Assembly: GCA_033980235.1 (NCBI GenBank)
Contig: CM067068.1
Location: 32,397,046-32,461,045 of the forward strand
DNA from: Diadema setosum
Taxonomy: Eukaryota; Echinodermata; Echinoidea; Diadematoida; Diadematidae
Reading direction: 5' to 3'
DNA: 64,000 bases
The translations under genes and the position numbers were made by a program. The notes below the pieces were generated by a model. The model was not told the origin of the DNA. It did not search any database and saw nothing but the letters and a program-made list of their open reading frames with translations. Below are positions 44,327 through 55,736 of the stretch, one piece after another (within the stretch, counting starts at the first letter, position 1; each line of letters begins with the position of its first letter).

Positions 44327-46469
44327 GTACGTTTGTTTCCTTGATTTCGTTCCGACTATTCTTTGGGCGGGCCCGCGTGTGCGGGGGAGGTGCTGGCTAC
44401 CGTCCCTCCCGGCTTAGCCTGGGTAGGACACAGCTCTCCCCCGTAGACGCTCCGCCCCAGTATGCCCGAGATTTCTAGAGGTTCTACTGAACTCGCGTGG
44501 AATTGTGCTTTTTTTCGGAGAAAATATAGGGAGAAATGGCCATGGGCTTTACTGTCTTCTTTATAGGAAATGTGTACCCATCTTTTTGCTTTATGACGTT
44601 TTAAGAAATGCTCCGTGCATTGTTTTCGCGACTAACCCTTGTCCATTGTCGCAAGACGATCGGGACTCCAAAACAAAAGCAGGGTACACGAACATCATAT
44701 TTTCCAAGTCACGTGACCCGATGCATACGTCACTGTGGAAAGAATTAGCATTTTCTCATTTTCGCGCTCATTTTTGGTCAATAATGAAGTGTGACCTTTC
44801 CATATGGTAGAACGTTTAGGCTATGGTCGCATTTCAGGTCTAGAAATCATTGTCCGCAGTTTGCCTGTCGCAGGAGAAACGTTCGTCATTCATGGTCATG
44901 CACAATATGTTAACAAAAAAAAAAATAATAACCGCCGACTTCTATGTGCAACTCTGGAAGTGTTGTGAATCTTTTAATGCGAGTAATGCCACAAAAATCA
45001 ATGGTTTCTGTTTTGGATATTCGTTGTAGAAATGAGGTGTAGATTGAAATACACCATTAACAAAAGACACTTTTCCATCGATGAGCCATGTTTTGTTTAT
45101 TTGTTTGTTTGGCACTGGAATGAAGAAACAACAACCCCATAAAAGTATTGAACCATCCGCGCTATTGGTTGTGTTGGCAATGTAGATAATTCCGTGCAGC
45201 TCGCTTCCAGATTTGGCGTAGAATTCCGTGGGTGAATGGTGGGTGTGGTGGGTAAAGGCTGCGAACATGGTCCTGATGGGAGAGGTGCCTGTTGGTGACC
45301 CTGTGTGTTGCGATGATGGTGAGCCTCGCGGTCTTGACGATGTATAATGATGTGAAAATGTTGTGTGTGTGGCCTGATGCAACGAGCTGGTTTCTCCGCA
45401 TTTCAAAAATCCGTGACGTCGCTGCTGTCCACGGCCGAGAGCTTGACAGAGAAGTTTGGAGAAATTTCTGAAAGCGTCCACTGAGCCAGAGTGGTACGTG
45501 AGTCTTAGCTAAGATACACTCAAGATCAGCAAAATAGCGAATGAAATGAACATGGAATTGTTTATTGGAACTTACGTAGCAAGAAATTTGAAGGGATATG
45601 GATCATCAATATCTGAATGAGAGATTTAAATTTAATTTGTCTCTGTTTGATAAATCTAAATATGATTGCAAATTGCTCTCGTGGAGAAGATTTCATGCCG
45701 TGGAAACAGCGATGAAAGCTTCAAAAAAGCATGGAAAAATTATTAGAAATTGATACCACCGCGTAGAAAGTGACGTATGCAGTGCCTGGTCGACGTATTA
45801 CTGAACCGCTAATGTATTCGTTCCCAATTTTGCTCGATTTCTTGCGAACCTCTATTAATCTTAAATTGTCACGTATTTTGATGATATGCCACAAATGTTT
45901 GGATATTGCGTTACGCCATACGATAATTATAGACGCTGATATATTCTTATTTTTTCTGGGACGCGGGGGAAATGTACGCGTACATATCTTCATGTATACT
46001 ACTACATGCTTTCCACTACCATTATTAATGCATTGCGTGGATTGTTCCATTTCAATACATGATTAATTTATGAATATACAATATAAAAGTACTATATAGC
46101 CAAGGTTCATCTGAAATAAATACAGACTTGTATTTGGATTTTTTTTTTTCAACGAGTGATTGACGTTACACAGAATACACTCCAAGGCAAGCATACTTAT
46201 ACAGACACATTAAGCAGAAAAATGAAAACTTTGCAGTATTGCCCTGATTCAGTTGACAATAAATTGTCTATTTTCATTTTGCAGTGGGCAGTGCAATGTT
46301 ACCAGTTTCGATTATACAGCAGCACATTAAAAGATACAGATCAACACGCACACAGATCATATAGGAAACAAACATGCACAACTGGTGATTCAATTAGAAA
46401 GAAGAAAAAAGATATATATTATGTATGCTACTCTACTGGCTGTGGTATAGAGTCATCATGGTATAATAT
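44327..46469. other. SLC6 intron 4, first part
   Basis: GC-rich just after the exon (44365-44470). At 44942-45520 the minus strand is open for about 190 codons without a recognised product or a clear donor (HSGSVDAFRNFSKLL… ELHGIIYIANTTNS). Compositionally it could be coding, but it is not called. A T-run is at 46140-46150. Confidence 0.5.
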
Positions 46470-47401
46470 TAGACAGGGCAGAGCCAGGCAAAAACTGCCT
46501 TTTTTTCCAGTCAAGGTTTTCTCACTTGATTCTGGTACTTTAGACCATACTTAACAAAATAAGCTTCTGCGCCATCTTGAAATCTGTCCCGAATCCAAGA
46601 TGGCCGCCAAATATCCAAAATGGCCGCCAGAGGACCTAAAAAGTGCCTTCTGTGGTTAAGATTTGTCTGGGGATGGGTTTTTTTTTTACTCTATTTGATG
46701 ATAAATGGTAAGAGGAATAAGATTCAGTGAATTAAAATTAAAATCAGTTTGTTTTTTATTGCGAAAATCCAACATGGCCGCCAGACGCAGCTCCCGAAAT
46801 TAATAAATGTCATAATAACCGGAGGGCCAAACCCTAAAAACTTGCTTACTTTACAAGTGAGTTCCACTCTCTCTACAAACTAAGTAGACCATGCTTATTT
46901 TCAATTTTTTATTGTAACAAATAACATTCCACTGGTCGACCTCAAAAATTTGTTGCAAAAGCCTCCAAATCCAAAATGGCGTCCAAGATGGCCGCCATAT
47001 TTACTGAATTTGCTATTTGAAAGATAGAATTTGAAAGAAACATCAGATTTCAACAAATGTGATGTCATATGAAAGAAGATAAAATTTCCTACAAGTTAAT
47101 ATCATTTTTGTGGGCGATTGTGATAACTGAATTGAGATATAAAGGAAAAACACTCATTTTTTGCTATTTTTCTGAAAAAAGGAAAATCATGAAAATGCTT
47201 GATTCAGCATAAATCAGAAAAAGACTGAAGGATTATCTTGAAACATTTTTAAGAATTTTGTTTAACATATAATTAATATTTGGAGAAAATTAGGGGTCAG
47301 TACCATTTGCGGTTGAGGAGTTATAATGTCTCAAACTTGAAAACTCACTATGTAAAAATTTCCACTTTAGCTATGACAAGACCTTGTTGGTCGTAAAGAG
47401 A

Positions 47402-47493
47402 GTCTGCACACGCCAAGACTACTACACGCACCACTGGCACTGACGCTTGTAGCAGTGCCAGTGGTGCGTGTAATAGTCTTGGTGCACGCAGAC
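47402..47493. repeat. 41-bp-stem hairpin in the left inverted arm
   Basis: GTCTGC(AC)ACGCCAAGACTA… CACTG pairs with CAGTGCCAGTGGTGCGTGTA… GCAGAC around a loop of about 10 bases. The matching place in the right arm (about 50556-50672) has the same stem but a different loop made of two tandem copies of CACTGATACAACCGTCAGTG. Confidence 0.85.
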
Positions 47494-47597
47494 TTTTTTT
47501 GACAAGCAAGAGTTTGTGCCTGCAAACTAACTTTTCATACCAAGTGGTAGCTCAGGTGACGCTGATCGTTATTATTTCAAAGTAGATTGTTCTGATA

Positions 47598-48450
47598 TGT
47601 TTTTATGCCTCTGCCAACGAAGTGGCCGGAGGCATTATGTTTTTCGGGTCGTCCGTCCGTCCGTCCGTACGTACGTCCGGACGTCCGTCCCGTTTTGTTT
47701 TCGTCGACATCTCAAGAACCGTGTGGTGGTTTTACATCAAACTTGGTATGAGGGTATATCCTGGGGGATAATACTTTGTTTGGATTTTAGGGTCATGGGT
47801 TCAAAGGTCAAAGGTCACAGGTTATTTTGTGAAAAAAAGGCTGAAATTTCATGTTTTTCTCCATATCTCGCAAATGCTTAAAGGTATCTTCATAGAACTT
47901 AGTGTATATATATGCTTGTACCGATGGGCAGTGATTATCTAGGAAAGTTGGGGGTCATGGGTCAAAGGTCAGGGGGTCAAAGGTCGAGATCAACTCCTCA
48001 AAATATCACTACTTATATTTATGCAATACCTAAAGGTTTGTTTTTTTAACTTGATGTATGCATGTATTACCAAATATATATTCTGTGGGAAGTTTTTGCC
48101 AAAAGGTCAAAAGTCAAAAGGTCAAAGGTCAAAAGGTGAAAGGTGAAGTGAAAGTGCTTAATTGCACTTTTTCCTCCATATCTAAAGTAACTCAAGGTAT
48201 CATCATGAAACTTAGATATCTATGCATGTTCTACCTGACAGTGATTCTCTTTGGAACTGTGAGGTCAAAGGTCAAAGGCCAGGTTTAGTGAACATTCAGC
48301 ACATTTGCGGCAAACCTGTCATTTTAATATTTTGCCAATTGTGTGAAACCGTCATCACACATTGTCAAGACATTGTACTATAGACCTATTAGGAGAACCA
48401 TGCATTATAGCGGAGGCATACCAGTCGCCGTAGCGACATTTCTAGTTTTT
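47598..48450. mobile_element. Repeat with ATGCCTC ends, GTCCGTCC runs and AAAGGTCA arrays
   Basis: Starts atgcctctgccaacgaagtggccggaggcat and ends gcggaggcataccagtcgccgtagcgacatttctag. A cgtccgtccgtcc run lies at 47648-47690. Perfect or near DR1 words (AGGTCAAAGGTCA at 47805 and 48262, GGGTCAAAGGTCA at 47959) and many half sites at 48105-48150 follow. It is non-coding and resembles a class of repeats common in marine invertebrate genomes. Confidence 0.75.
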
Positions 48451-48529
48451 TATACTAAGCTGTCAACAGCTATCAATGTTATGGTTTCTTGAAAAGAAAT
48501 GGTGATATCTTCGTATGTTTTAGGCTTCA

Positions 48530-48560
<31 letters not shown>

Positions 48561-48735
48561 CTCCTAGATGGGTCATTTGGAAGACATTTCCATTTGTTTT
48601 ATATGCAAATTTTAAAATACATGTTCAATGGCAATTTACGCAATGGAGACACGAAAATTGTCTCCTTAATGACCAGTTGTCTCCCTAATGAAGACACTTC
48701 CCCCCCAATATGTCTCCCTAAGGTGCCAACTAGGG

Positions 48736-48788
<53 letters not shown>

Positions 48789-49699
48789 CAGACGTGTTTT
48801 CATGTCTGTTTCAGAAACGGGTTTGATTAAGATCTTTTGTCACACCATGGGCACTGATGAAGAGTGTGACCTTGCCTTTCAGTATTTGAGAGCTATGCTC
48901 CGTTTTTAAGATCTTCAAGATCTAGGATTTATTATTTTTTTTTTTTTACGGCGTTCTTCTTCTACTGATTCGTTAGCTTACTATATATCATATGTATATA
49001 TATATTTTTTTTTTTACATGGTAGAATGTTTTGTGATACAACTAACCTGCACATATAAATCGAATGTGATATCTCTTCCAATGGTAAACGATACCTTTAG
49101 TATGTTGCGTCAGAGTCAAATCTTGATTGATAATTTGATATATCTTTAGAATTTCTTGTATTGCTGTCTATCATATATATTGTCCTTGTTTAAACCATAT
49201 TGAGGGTTTTTTTTTTGGGGGGGGGGGGTGGAGCTCATTATACTGTTTGGATAAGGCCCGATCTTTGATTTAAAAAAAGAAATGCTTCTGTATCAAAGAT
49301 ATGCTTTTGTACTTGTATGTTACTCTGCTGTTGTAGAAACGTGAATGATGATGGCATATGTGTAATAATATCTGATCCGTACATGTCCTTGAAAGCCCTT
49401 CTGATTCAAGCACCCCCCCCCCCCGAAAAATCCGACATGGCGGCAATTTCTCAAAGTTGCTTTTAAATAAATGCGAAATTACTTTTCAGTATATTGTTCA
49501 AATAACACTGTCCAAAATGATTATTCATGCTGTATATTCACATTCTGAGGGGCCCACATTCTACAAGACTTGTCTTTTTAGTGGGTCCCTCCATTTTTCG
49601 AATTATCCACAATGTTTACTTACTTCAAATCACTCGAGTTTTATGATAATCTGTAATGATTGTAAGGTGCTACAATTATTGTATTCTTTTCATCCTACA

Positions 49700-49797
49700 T
49701 TTTAGTTTTGAGCACCTGATTTTCTGTTACCAAAAAAGAAGAAGTGATGTTTATATGTTCTTGTCGAAAAATGAAATAAAACATTGAATTGAATTGA
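49700..49797 (+). mobile_element. LINE 3' tail remnant
   Basis: The sequence ends aaaatgaaataaaacattgaattgaattgaatt, the same type of AATTG short-repeat tail as the CR1-like LINE at 30241-30272, here on the plus strand. No coding part remains next to it. Confidence 0.55.
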
Positions 49798-49942
49798 ATT
49801 TACAAACAAGCATGCTGAAAGTGTATTCACTGTGAATAGATTTCTCTTACATCGTTTTAGGCTGATTTCATGTGGGTTATAGTGTCGAAATTGAATTGAA
49901 CTAATGCCATTGGTATATAGATGCTTTCACATTTTAGATAAC

Positions 49943-50166
49943 AGGATCACTCGAGAGTGGAAATGTTCATTTTCATTCCTTTTAGAGTGATCTCAGGGAT
50001 CACTCAAAGAGTGACGAGTGATCCCTAGAGGTCACTCTAAAATGAGTGAAAATGAAAATTTTCACTCAAAATTCACCCCAATTTTACTTTAAATTTACTG
50101 ATTTCCGTTATTAACTCCTTCGAAAATGAAACTTCCACTCGATTTTTTTTTTCTTTTTCGGGGTAG
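49943..50166. mobile_element. MITE family A, copy 2 (diverged)
   Basis: Contains ggatcactcgagagtggaaatg… agagtgatctcagggatcac… tcactctaaaatgagtgaaaatg… cactcgattttttttt, matching 16836-17083. Its left A-run is lost. Confidence 0.8.
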
Positions 50167-51596
50167 AATATCACTGGTTTTAAATATATCTCCATAAAAA
50201 CCCATGACGGTTTGAAATAGAACTACAATGTTCAAAATATATAAAAACTATAAATAGATAGCACAACAGACAAGATTGTACCAAAATTAAAATAATACAT
50301 TTAATTTGGCGCAATAAACTATGTCAGCTTTGATGGCCTGCAATCTTGAAGTTTTTGAGTGATTGATCCAAATTTTGTTTTAAACTTTCTATAGCATGGT
50401 TGTTTCAAGCTTCTACCTCAATTTGAAATACATTTTTTTGCTTCATCTCATCTGCTCCAGAACAATCTACTTTGAAATAATAACGATCAGCGTCACCTGA
50501 GCTACCACTTGGTATGAAAAGTTAGTTTCCAGGCACAAACTCTTGTTTGTCAAAAAAGTCCTCGCGCATCAAGACTACTACACGCACCACTGGCACTGAT
50601 ACAACCGTCAGTGCACTGATACAACCGTCAGTGCCAGTGGTGCGTGTAGTAGTCTTGGCGCATGCAGACTCTCTTTACGACCAACAAGGTCTTGTCACAG
50701 CAAAAGTGGATATTTTTAACATAGTGAGTTTTCAAGTTTGAGACATTATAACTCCTGAACCGCATATGGTACTGACCCCTAATTTTCTCCAAATATTAAT
50801 TATATCTTAAACAAAATTCTTAAAAATGTCTCAAGATAATCCTTCAGTCTTTTTCTGATTTATGCTGAATCAAGCATTTTCATGATTTTCCTTTTTTCAG
50901 AAAAATAGCAAAAATGAGTATTTTTCCTTAAAATCTCAATCCAGTTATCACAATCTCCAACAAAAATGGTATCAACTTGTAGGAAATTTTATTTTCTTTC
51001 ATATGATATCACATTTGTTGAAATCTGATGTTTCTATCAAATTCTATCTTTCAAATAGCAAATTCAGTAAATATGGCGGCCATCTTGGACGCCATTTTTG
51101 ATTTGGAGGCTTTCGCAACAAATTTTTTGAGGTAGACCAGTGGTATGTTGTTTGTTACAATAGAAATTTAAAAATAAGCATGGTCTACTTAGTTTGTAGA
51201 GAGAGTGGAACTCACTCTTTAAGTAAGCGAGTTTTTAGGATTTGGCCCTTCGGTTATTATGACATTTATTAATTTCGGGAGCTGCGTCTGGCGGCCATGT
51301 TGGATTTTCGCAATAAAAAAGAAACTGATTCTAATTTTAATCCACTGAATCTTATTTCTCTTACTATTTATCATCAAATAGAGTAAAAACCATCCCCAGA
51401 CAAATCTTAACCACAGAAGGCACTTTTTAGGTCCTCTGGCGGCCATTTTGGATTTTTGGCGGCCATCTTGGATTCGGGACAGATTTCAAGATGGCGCAGA
51501 AGCTTATTTTGTTAAGTATTGTCTAAAGTACCAGAATCAAGTGAGAAAACCTTGACTGGAAAAAAAGGCAGTTTTTGCCTGGCTCTGCCCTGTCTA

Positions 51597-53223
51597 TATA
51601 CCGTATTTAAAGCGTCTGAAAGAGGATTTTTTGTGAAGTCTCCTTTGTTATTACTTTTATGATATGACTTTATACATGAAAAAAAAAAAATAATTGAATG
51701 CTCTTGAATGGTTCTTGCCTATTTCCCGATGGTAGTTTAAATCTTCCAGCCTGGACGAATGATTGTAAAAAGTGGAATTATGGATTATGGAGATGGGAAT
51801 GTAACCGATTTCCTCATCATTGATAACACACTTCCAGTGGGATTTATTCACGCTACATTGACTTCTTTTGTTATGATTTTTGTAATCATTCATTTTGACC
51901 GTCATTTCATGGGGAATTGATCGTGAAAATGTGTTCTTGATTAACGTAACGCCATCATTGCAGTTTGAGATGAATATGACAATTCAGTTATTGCTAAAAA
52001 AATTTGGTCAGAATTGAAAAGGATCAAACTCCTCAGGGAATGAATTTGCACGACATTCACACTCACAATAATTCACATTCAAAATGCGCCCGATACTACT
52101 TCATTACTCGGCTATTTTACGATATTATATATCTCCGGAGTAGCTTTTGCCATCAGCAGACGACATCTATGCACTAAAAACAGACATCAACAGTGAGGAG
52201 AGAGAAAAACAAAACAAACAAAACAACAACATCACTATTCCACAGTCATAGCATACATTATCTACGTTTGTATCTACGCTCACAAACTGCATTTCAAACG
52301 TCCATTGCCAATACATGTAGTTATATAATCATGACCAAAAAATAAGCAAACAAAAATTGCACAATGCCGCTTAAAATAATCATTATTATAGTACTTGTTC
52401 TGTCGAAAATGGGCAAGCAATTTCTCATCCCACCCCCTTTTTTTTTTCTGGTTCTTATTCACGTTTGTCCACGAGTATAGTAGAGAATACAAAAATATCA
52501 AGAGTTTGGTATATGACAGTATGTTATTGCGTTTTATTTCAGAATTTAAGCACTGTTGATGAATTTTTAAGGAAATGGTATTGTTAATTAAGAGTCTAAA
52601 TTCCTTCGTTGGTATTCATGGTACGAATAATCGATTTTGCTACAATTCAAGTACCGCGGTGACCACAATTTTCTAACTTCAGATATTGCCGTGATATTTG
52701 CAATAAAATGTCTCTGGCTAGATTGTGTGCCCAAGTAATATCCCAAGCTTTCCACGATATTATTATTATTATTATTAGTGGTATAGTGCATTTGAGCAAA
52801 TTGACCTGGGAGTCTTAGATGAGAAGCTGAATTTCAAATTTCCTACAATGCGTGATATATATTTTTTTTAAGTTTATATTTGATGGCAGTAATGTACGGT
52901 ACCTTTTCCCGGAATTAAATACGTCAAGTCTTTGTAGGGGAAAAAATGGTTGAATAGGGAAGTGATTGTTTAGCTAGAATTATTGACATGTGAACTCAAG
53001 TTTCAAACTCTTGTTTCTGTTGAATTTTATGTTTTATTCAAGATTTTTGGATTGGGAAGGAACCCAGCTCATGGAAAACAAACCACAAAAAGAAAGAGAG
53101 AGAGAGAGAAAAAAAAGAAGAAAGACATACACACAATGAAATAGGTATTTACGTACTAATCGTAACAACCCTTGTTTCTTATTTTCCATGATCGCAGTTA
53201 ACCCAAATCACCTTTCCTTGCAG
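51597..53223. other. SLC6 intron 4, middle; nothing recognised
   Basis: AT-rich. An (AG)n run lies at 53094-53110 and an (ATT)n run at 52761-52780. No frame of interest. Confidence 0.5.
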
Positions 53224-53260
53224 CGACGGCCCAAGGTTGTCGAGCTCTTGTGTCTCATTG
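53224..53260 (+). other. Possible cryptic or poison exon in SLC6 intron 4
   Basis: 37 bases between a strong acceptor (cacctttccttgcag) and a good donor (TTG|GTGAGA). Entering in phase 2 from exon 4 it reads D-GPRLSSCVSL and leaves in phase 0. Exon 5 would then be read from its first base as TAA, a stop. Inclusion would therefore truncate the transporter after TM3 and probably send the mRNA to decay. Splice signals are seen; use is speculative. Confidence 0.3.
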
Positions 53261-53879
53261 GTGAGATTATCACAACAAAAGATGAATATGTATATATGTT
53301 AATTTGGAAATGAATGACAATGTAATTCTTTTCTGCAGAGAACAATGTCAAACAGTGTGTGTGTGTGTGCGTGCGTGTGCGTGTAGGTATGCGTGAGGTG
53401 TGTGCTGGGTGTGTATGGGTTTGATACGGGTGAAGAGAGGGTATATAGCGTCCTGTATGGTGCGCATTATCAATTTCTGGCGTCAAAATCGGCATTTCTT
53501 GTTCTTCTTCGAGAGGAAATTATCCAAAGGAGGAATAAAAAAACAGGTTTCTACAAATCAAGCACTACAGTCCACCCAAACTGATACAAACATTACCACG
53601 CTAAATCTTGGAAATTACTACTCCTTTCTTACCTGAAAGATGTGACACCGTCTCATATAGTGCTTTACAAAAATTAACATTGGCCTTTGCCGGCGGTTCG
53701 TTAGGGGGGAAAAATACCGTTGGCATACTTATGTTGGTGTGACTACTTAACACACATGGTGAAAGTGTCTTGTTTCCAATTCCCGCATCTTGTTTTGGCT
53801 CTTTCGGAGTATGCAGTATTTATTTATTTACTCCTTTCCTCTTCATTCTCTTTACGCTGTTTTCGATCCTGACAATTCT

Positions 53880-54090
53880 AAGAAGATACAGACCGAAACA
53901 TGTCAGAAATGTAATGCTTTACCAGAGGGAAATGACGTATGGAAATGCGACAAATGTTGTTCCATTACACACAAATCGATTGTTAAAGAGATGTTTTGAT
54001 CCCAGTTTAACTCTCCAAATTTTTCACGGATTTATTTCAGTCATGTTCATTTTGCTTGCAAGTTTCAATGCTCTGATTCTAACAAAACTA
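53880..54090 (+). pseudogene. Decayed Cys-rich (PHD-like) zinc-finger fragment
   Basis: Plus-strand reading from about 53890 gives CQKCNALPEGNDVWKCDKCC, then SITHKSIVKEMF, a stop, and FACKFQCSD. This resembles C-x2-C…C-x2-C…H finger spacing with one ligand replaced by Ile. A relic of a LINE ORF2 PHD domain on the plus strand is the likeliest source; chance is possible. Confidence 0.25.
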
Positions 54091-55338
54091 TTATCCCTAT
54101 AGTTCGTACCAGTTTTGATTATGTCAAACAATTATTGATTTTATCTTTCTTATGCTTAACTTGAAATACCAAGACGTAATTATAGGTGTGAATTGTGAAG
54201 TATAGCTACTTGATTAGTTTGCAAATATGACAAATCGTGTGCCGCTTCGTCGATAAATTGATCAATAATTGTATAACAAAGTTGTCCGATGGCATAACAA
54301 ATTTTATCGCCGTCTTTAAATTAATGTATACGTTTTTGTTTCACTTTGTAGGTGTTTGGGCGTGGTTTTATATTGTTCTCTCTATTAAAATATCACTTAT
54401 GTGCCTCATAGTGCATGGATTTTTTGTGATTGGGATTTATAGTTTACCTATATTCGTGAGTAGAATAGGATGTTTATCAGCATGTGGTTTATTATTTATT
54501 CATTTCGATATTAAGAAGTTGAGTTTTCTCAACAACAAAACGAGAAATTTATGCCGGACAAAGTGTTGTTTCCCGTAGACATATAATCAAACAGCAAAAG
54601 AATTCCGAGATCAAAAATTTTGATCGTGCTTCCAGGAATTAGTTTGATGATAGAAGAGGGGAAGATTAGTTTGAGTGCCTTTTTGCTGTTTTCACGTAGA
54701 TACTAGGTCTGTCCTTTGGCTTGTATACATCATCCATTCATTCTACGCCTGTACGTACTCATACCGTCTCCGTTAACTCGACTTTGCTGTTATGCGCTCT
54801 GGCTTTTCATACTGTGTCTAATTTCACTATGTGTTTCATCATTAACTCTCCTTTTCACATTTCACCTCCTCGTGTCTTCTTCTACTCTGACCCCGTCAGT
54901 GGCGTCTTTCGTCACTGTCCCTTCAGCTCTGCCCCTCCCCCTCCTTCCCTTCTCCTTCTCCTTCATCTACATTTCTCTTTCTCTTTTCTTTCCTATTATC
55001 AAACTAACACCCCCTCTCCTGGTCCCAGTTGTCCAATGTTCCGAGATCCAGTTTTTCCCCCTTTTGACTGTTCTGTCCAATTCCGCCAAGTTTATGTTGA
55101 AGCTTCCTAGTTCGTCTTTGTGTTACAGCATCACACCGTAAACCCTTTTCTAAAACCCAAATCAAACTTCCCCCGATCTTTTGACGTACCCACACACCTC
55201 TCTACCTACCATGTAGTTAAAAACAAAAAACAAAAAAATAAAAAAATCCGTTGATGTCCGAATTCATTGCTAATGTGCGGGACGCTCTTGGTTTTTCTCC
55301 CCGTTGCCTGCCCTATACTTGGCTCGTGCCTCGGACAG

Positions 55339-55471
55339 TAATTCGGTGCTCCAGAGGTCTGCCGGACTCCACGAAACGGGCGAGATTCGCTGGCAGCTGG
55401 TGCTGTGCCTCATGCTGGTCTGGATCCTAACCTTCCTGGCCCTCGTCAAGGGAGTGAGGAGCGTCGGAAAG
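55339..55471 (+). CDS. SLC6 transporter exon 5: TM4
   Basis: Acceptor ggctcgtgcctcggacag, phase 2 in; donor AAAG|GTGAGC, phase 0 out. The codon split with exon 4 becomes GAT, so the join reads EFWD-NSVLQRSAGLHETGEI, then RWQLVLCLMLVWILTFLALV (TM4) and KGVRSVGK. This matches the family pattern FWE-x-x-VL… GxIRWxLxLCLxxxW… KGVKxxGK. The next exon, expected to start with Val (KV(V/M)YFTA) and to carry TM5, is not present up to base 64000, so the gene is incomplete at the right edge. Confidence 0.95.
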
Positions 55472-55496
55472 GTGAGCCCTCATCACCAGTTAATCA

Positions 55497-55540
55497 TAGA
55501 TAGATAGATAGATAGATAGATAGACAGATAATAGATAGAT
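55497..55540. repeat. (GATA)n microsatellite
   Basis: About nine GATA units with one GACA. It begins 25 bases after the exon 5 donor. Further TA runs lie at 55700-55733 and 55777-55794. Confidence 0.95.
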
Positions 55541-55697
55541 GAATTGATAAATTGATTAATTGATGTATTTTGTATAAGATAAAAAACAAAAATGGAATAA
55601 AGTTCATGCTATATTCACCAACATTTTATTTCTGCACACAAATTTTTGAGCGATTCGCTCTTAAGTGTTGATACTGAGAACAATAACAATTCTACAT

Positions 55698-55736
<39 letters not shown>

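Larger units (their letters stand above)
46470..51596. mobile_element. 5.1-kb structure with 1.1-kb inverted arms
   Basis: Left arm 46470-47594 and right arm 50458-51596 are reverse complements over their whole length with scattered differences. Outer ends are TAGACAGGGCAGAGCCAGGC and its complement; inner ends are gtagattgttctg and its complement. The arms are non-coding and hold repeated aagatggccgcc words and a hairpin each. The 2.9-kb spacer is a mosaic of other repeats (47598-48450, 49015-49100, 49700-49797, 49943-50166). Flanks are ggtata-rich without a certain target duplication. Long TIRs occur in Polintons and foldback transposons, but no gene supports either. Confidence 0.85.

Noticed and set aside
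44942..45520. Minus-strand open frame of about 190 codons as a gene
   Set aside because: No ATG start, no usable donor or acceptor, and no recognised motif; kept only as a note in the intron description.
54716..55141. A 141-codon membrane-like open frame before SLC6 exon 5
   Set aside because: The sequence is a long pyrimidine-rich (C/T) tract, overlapping frames are equally open, and there are no splice borders; Leu/Ser/Pro richness is compositional.
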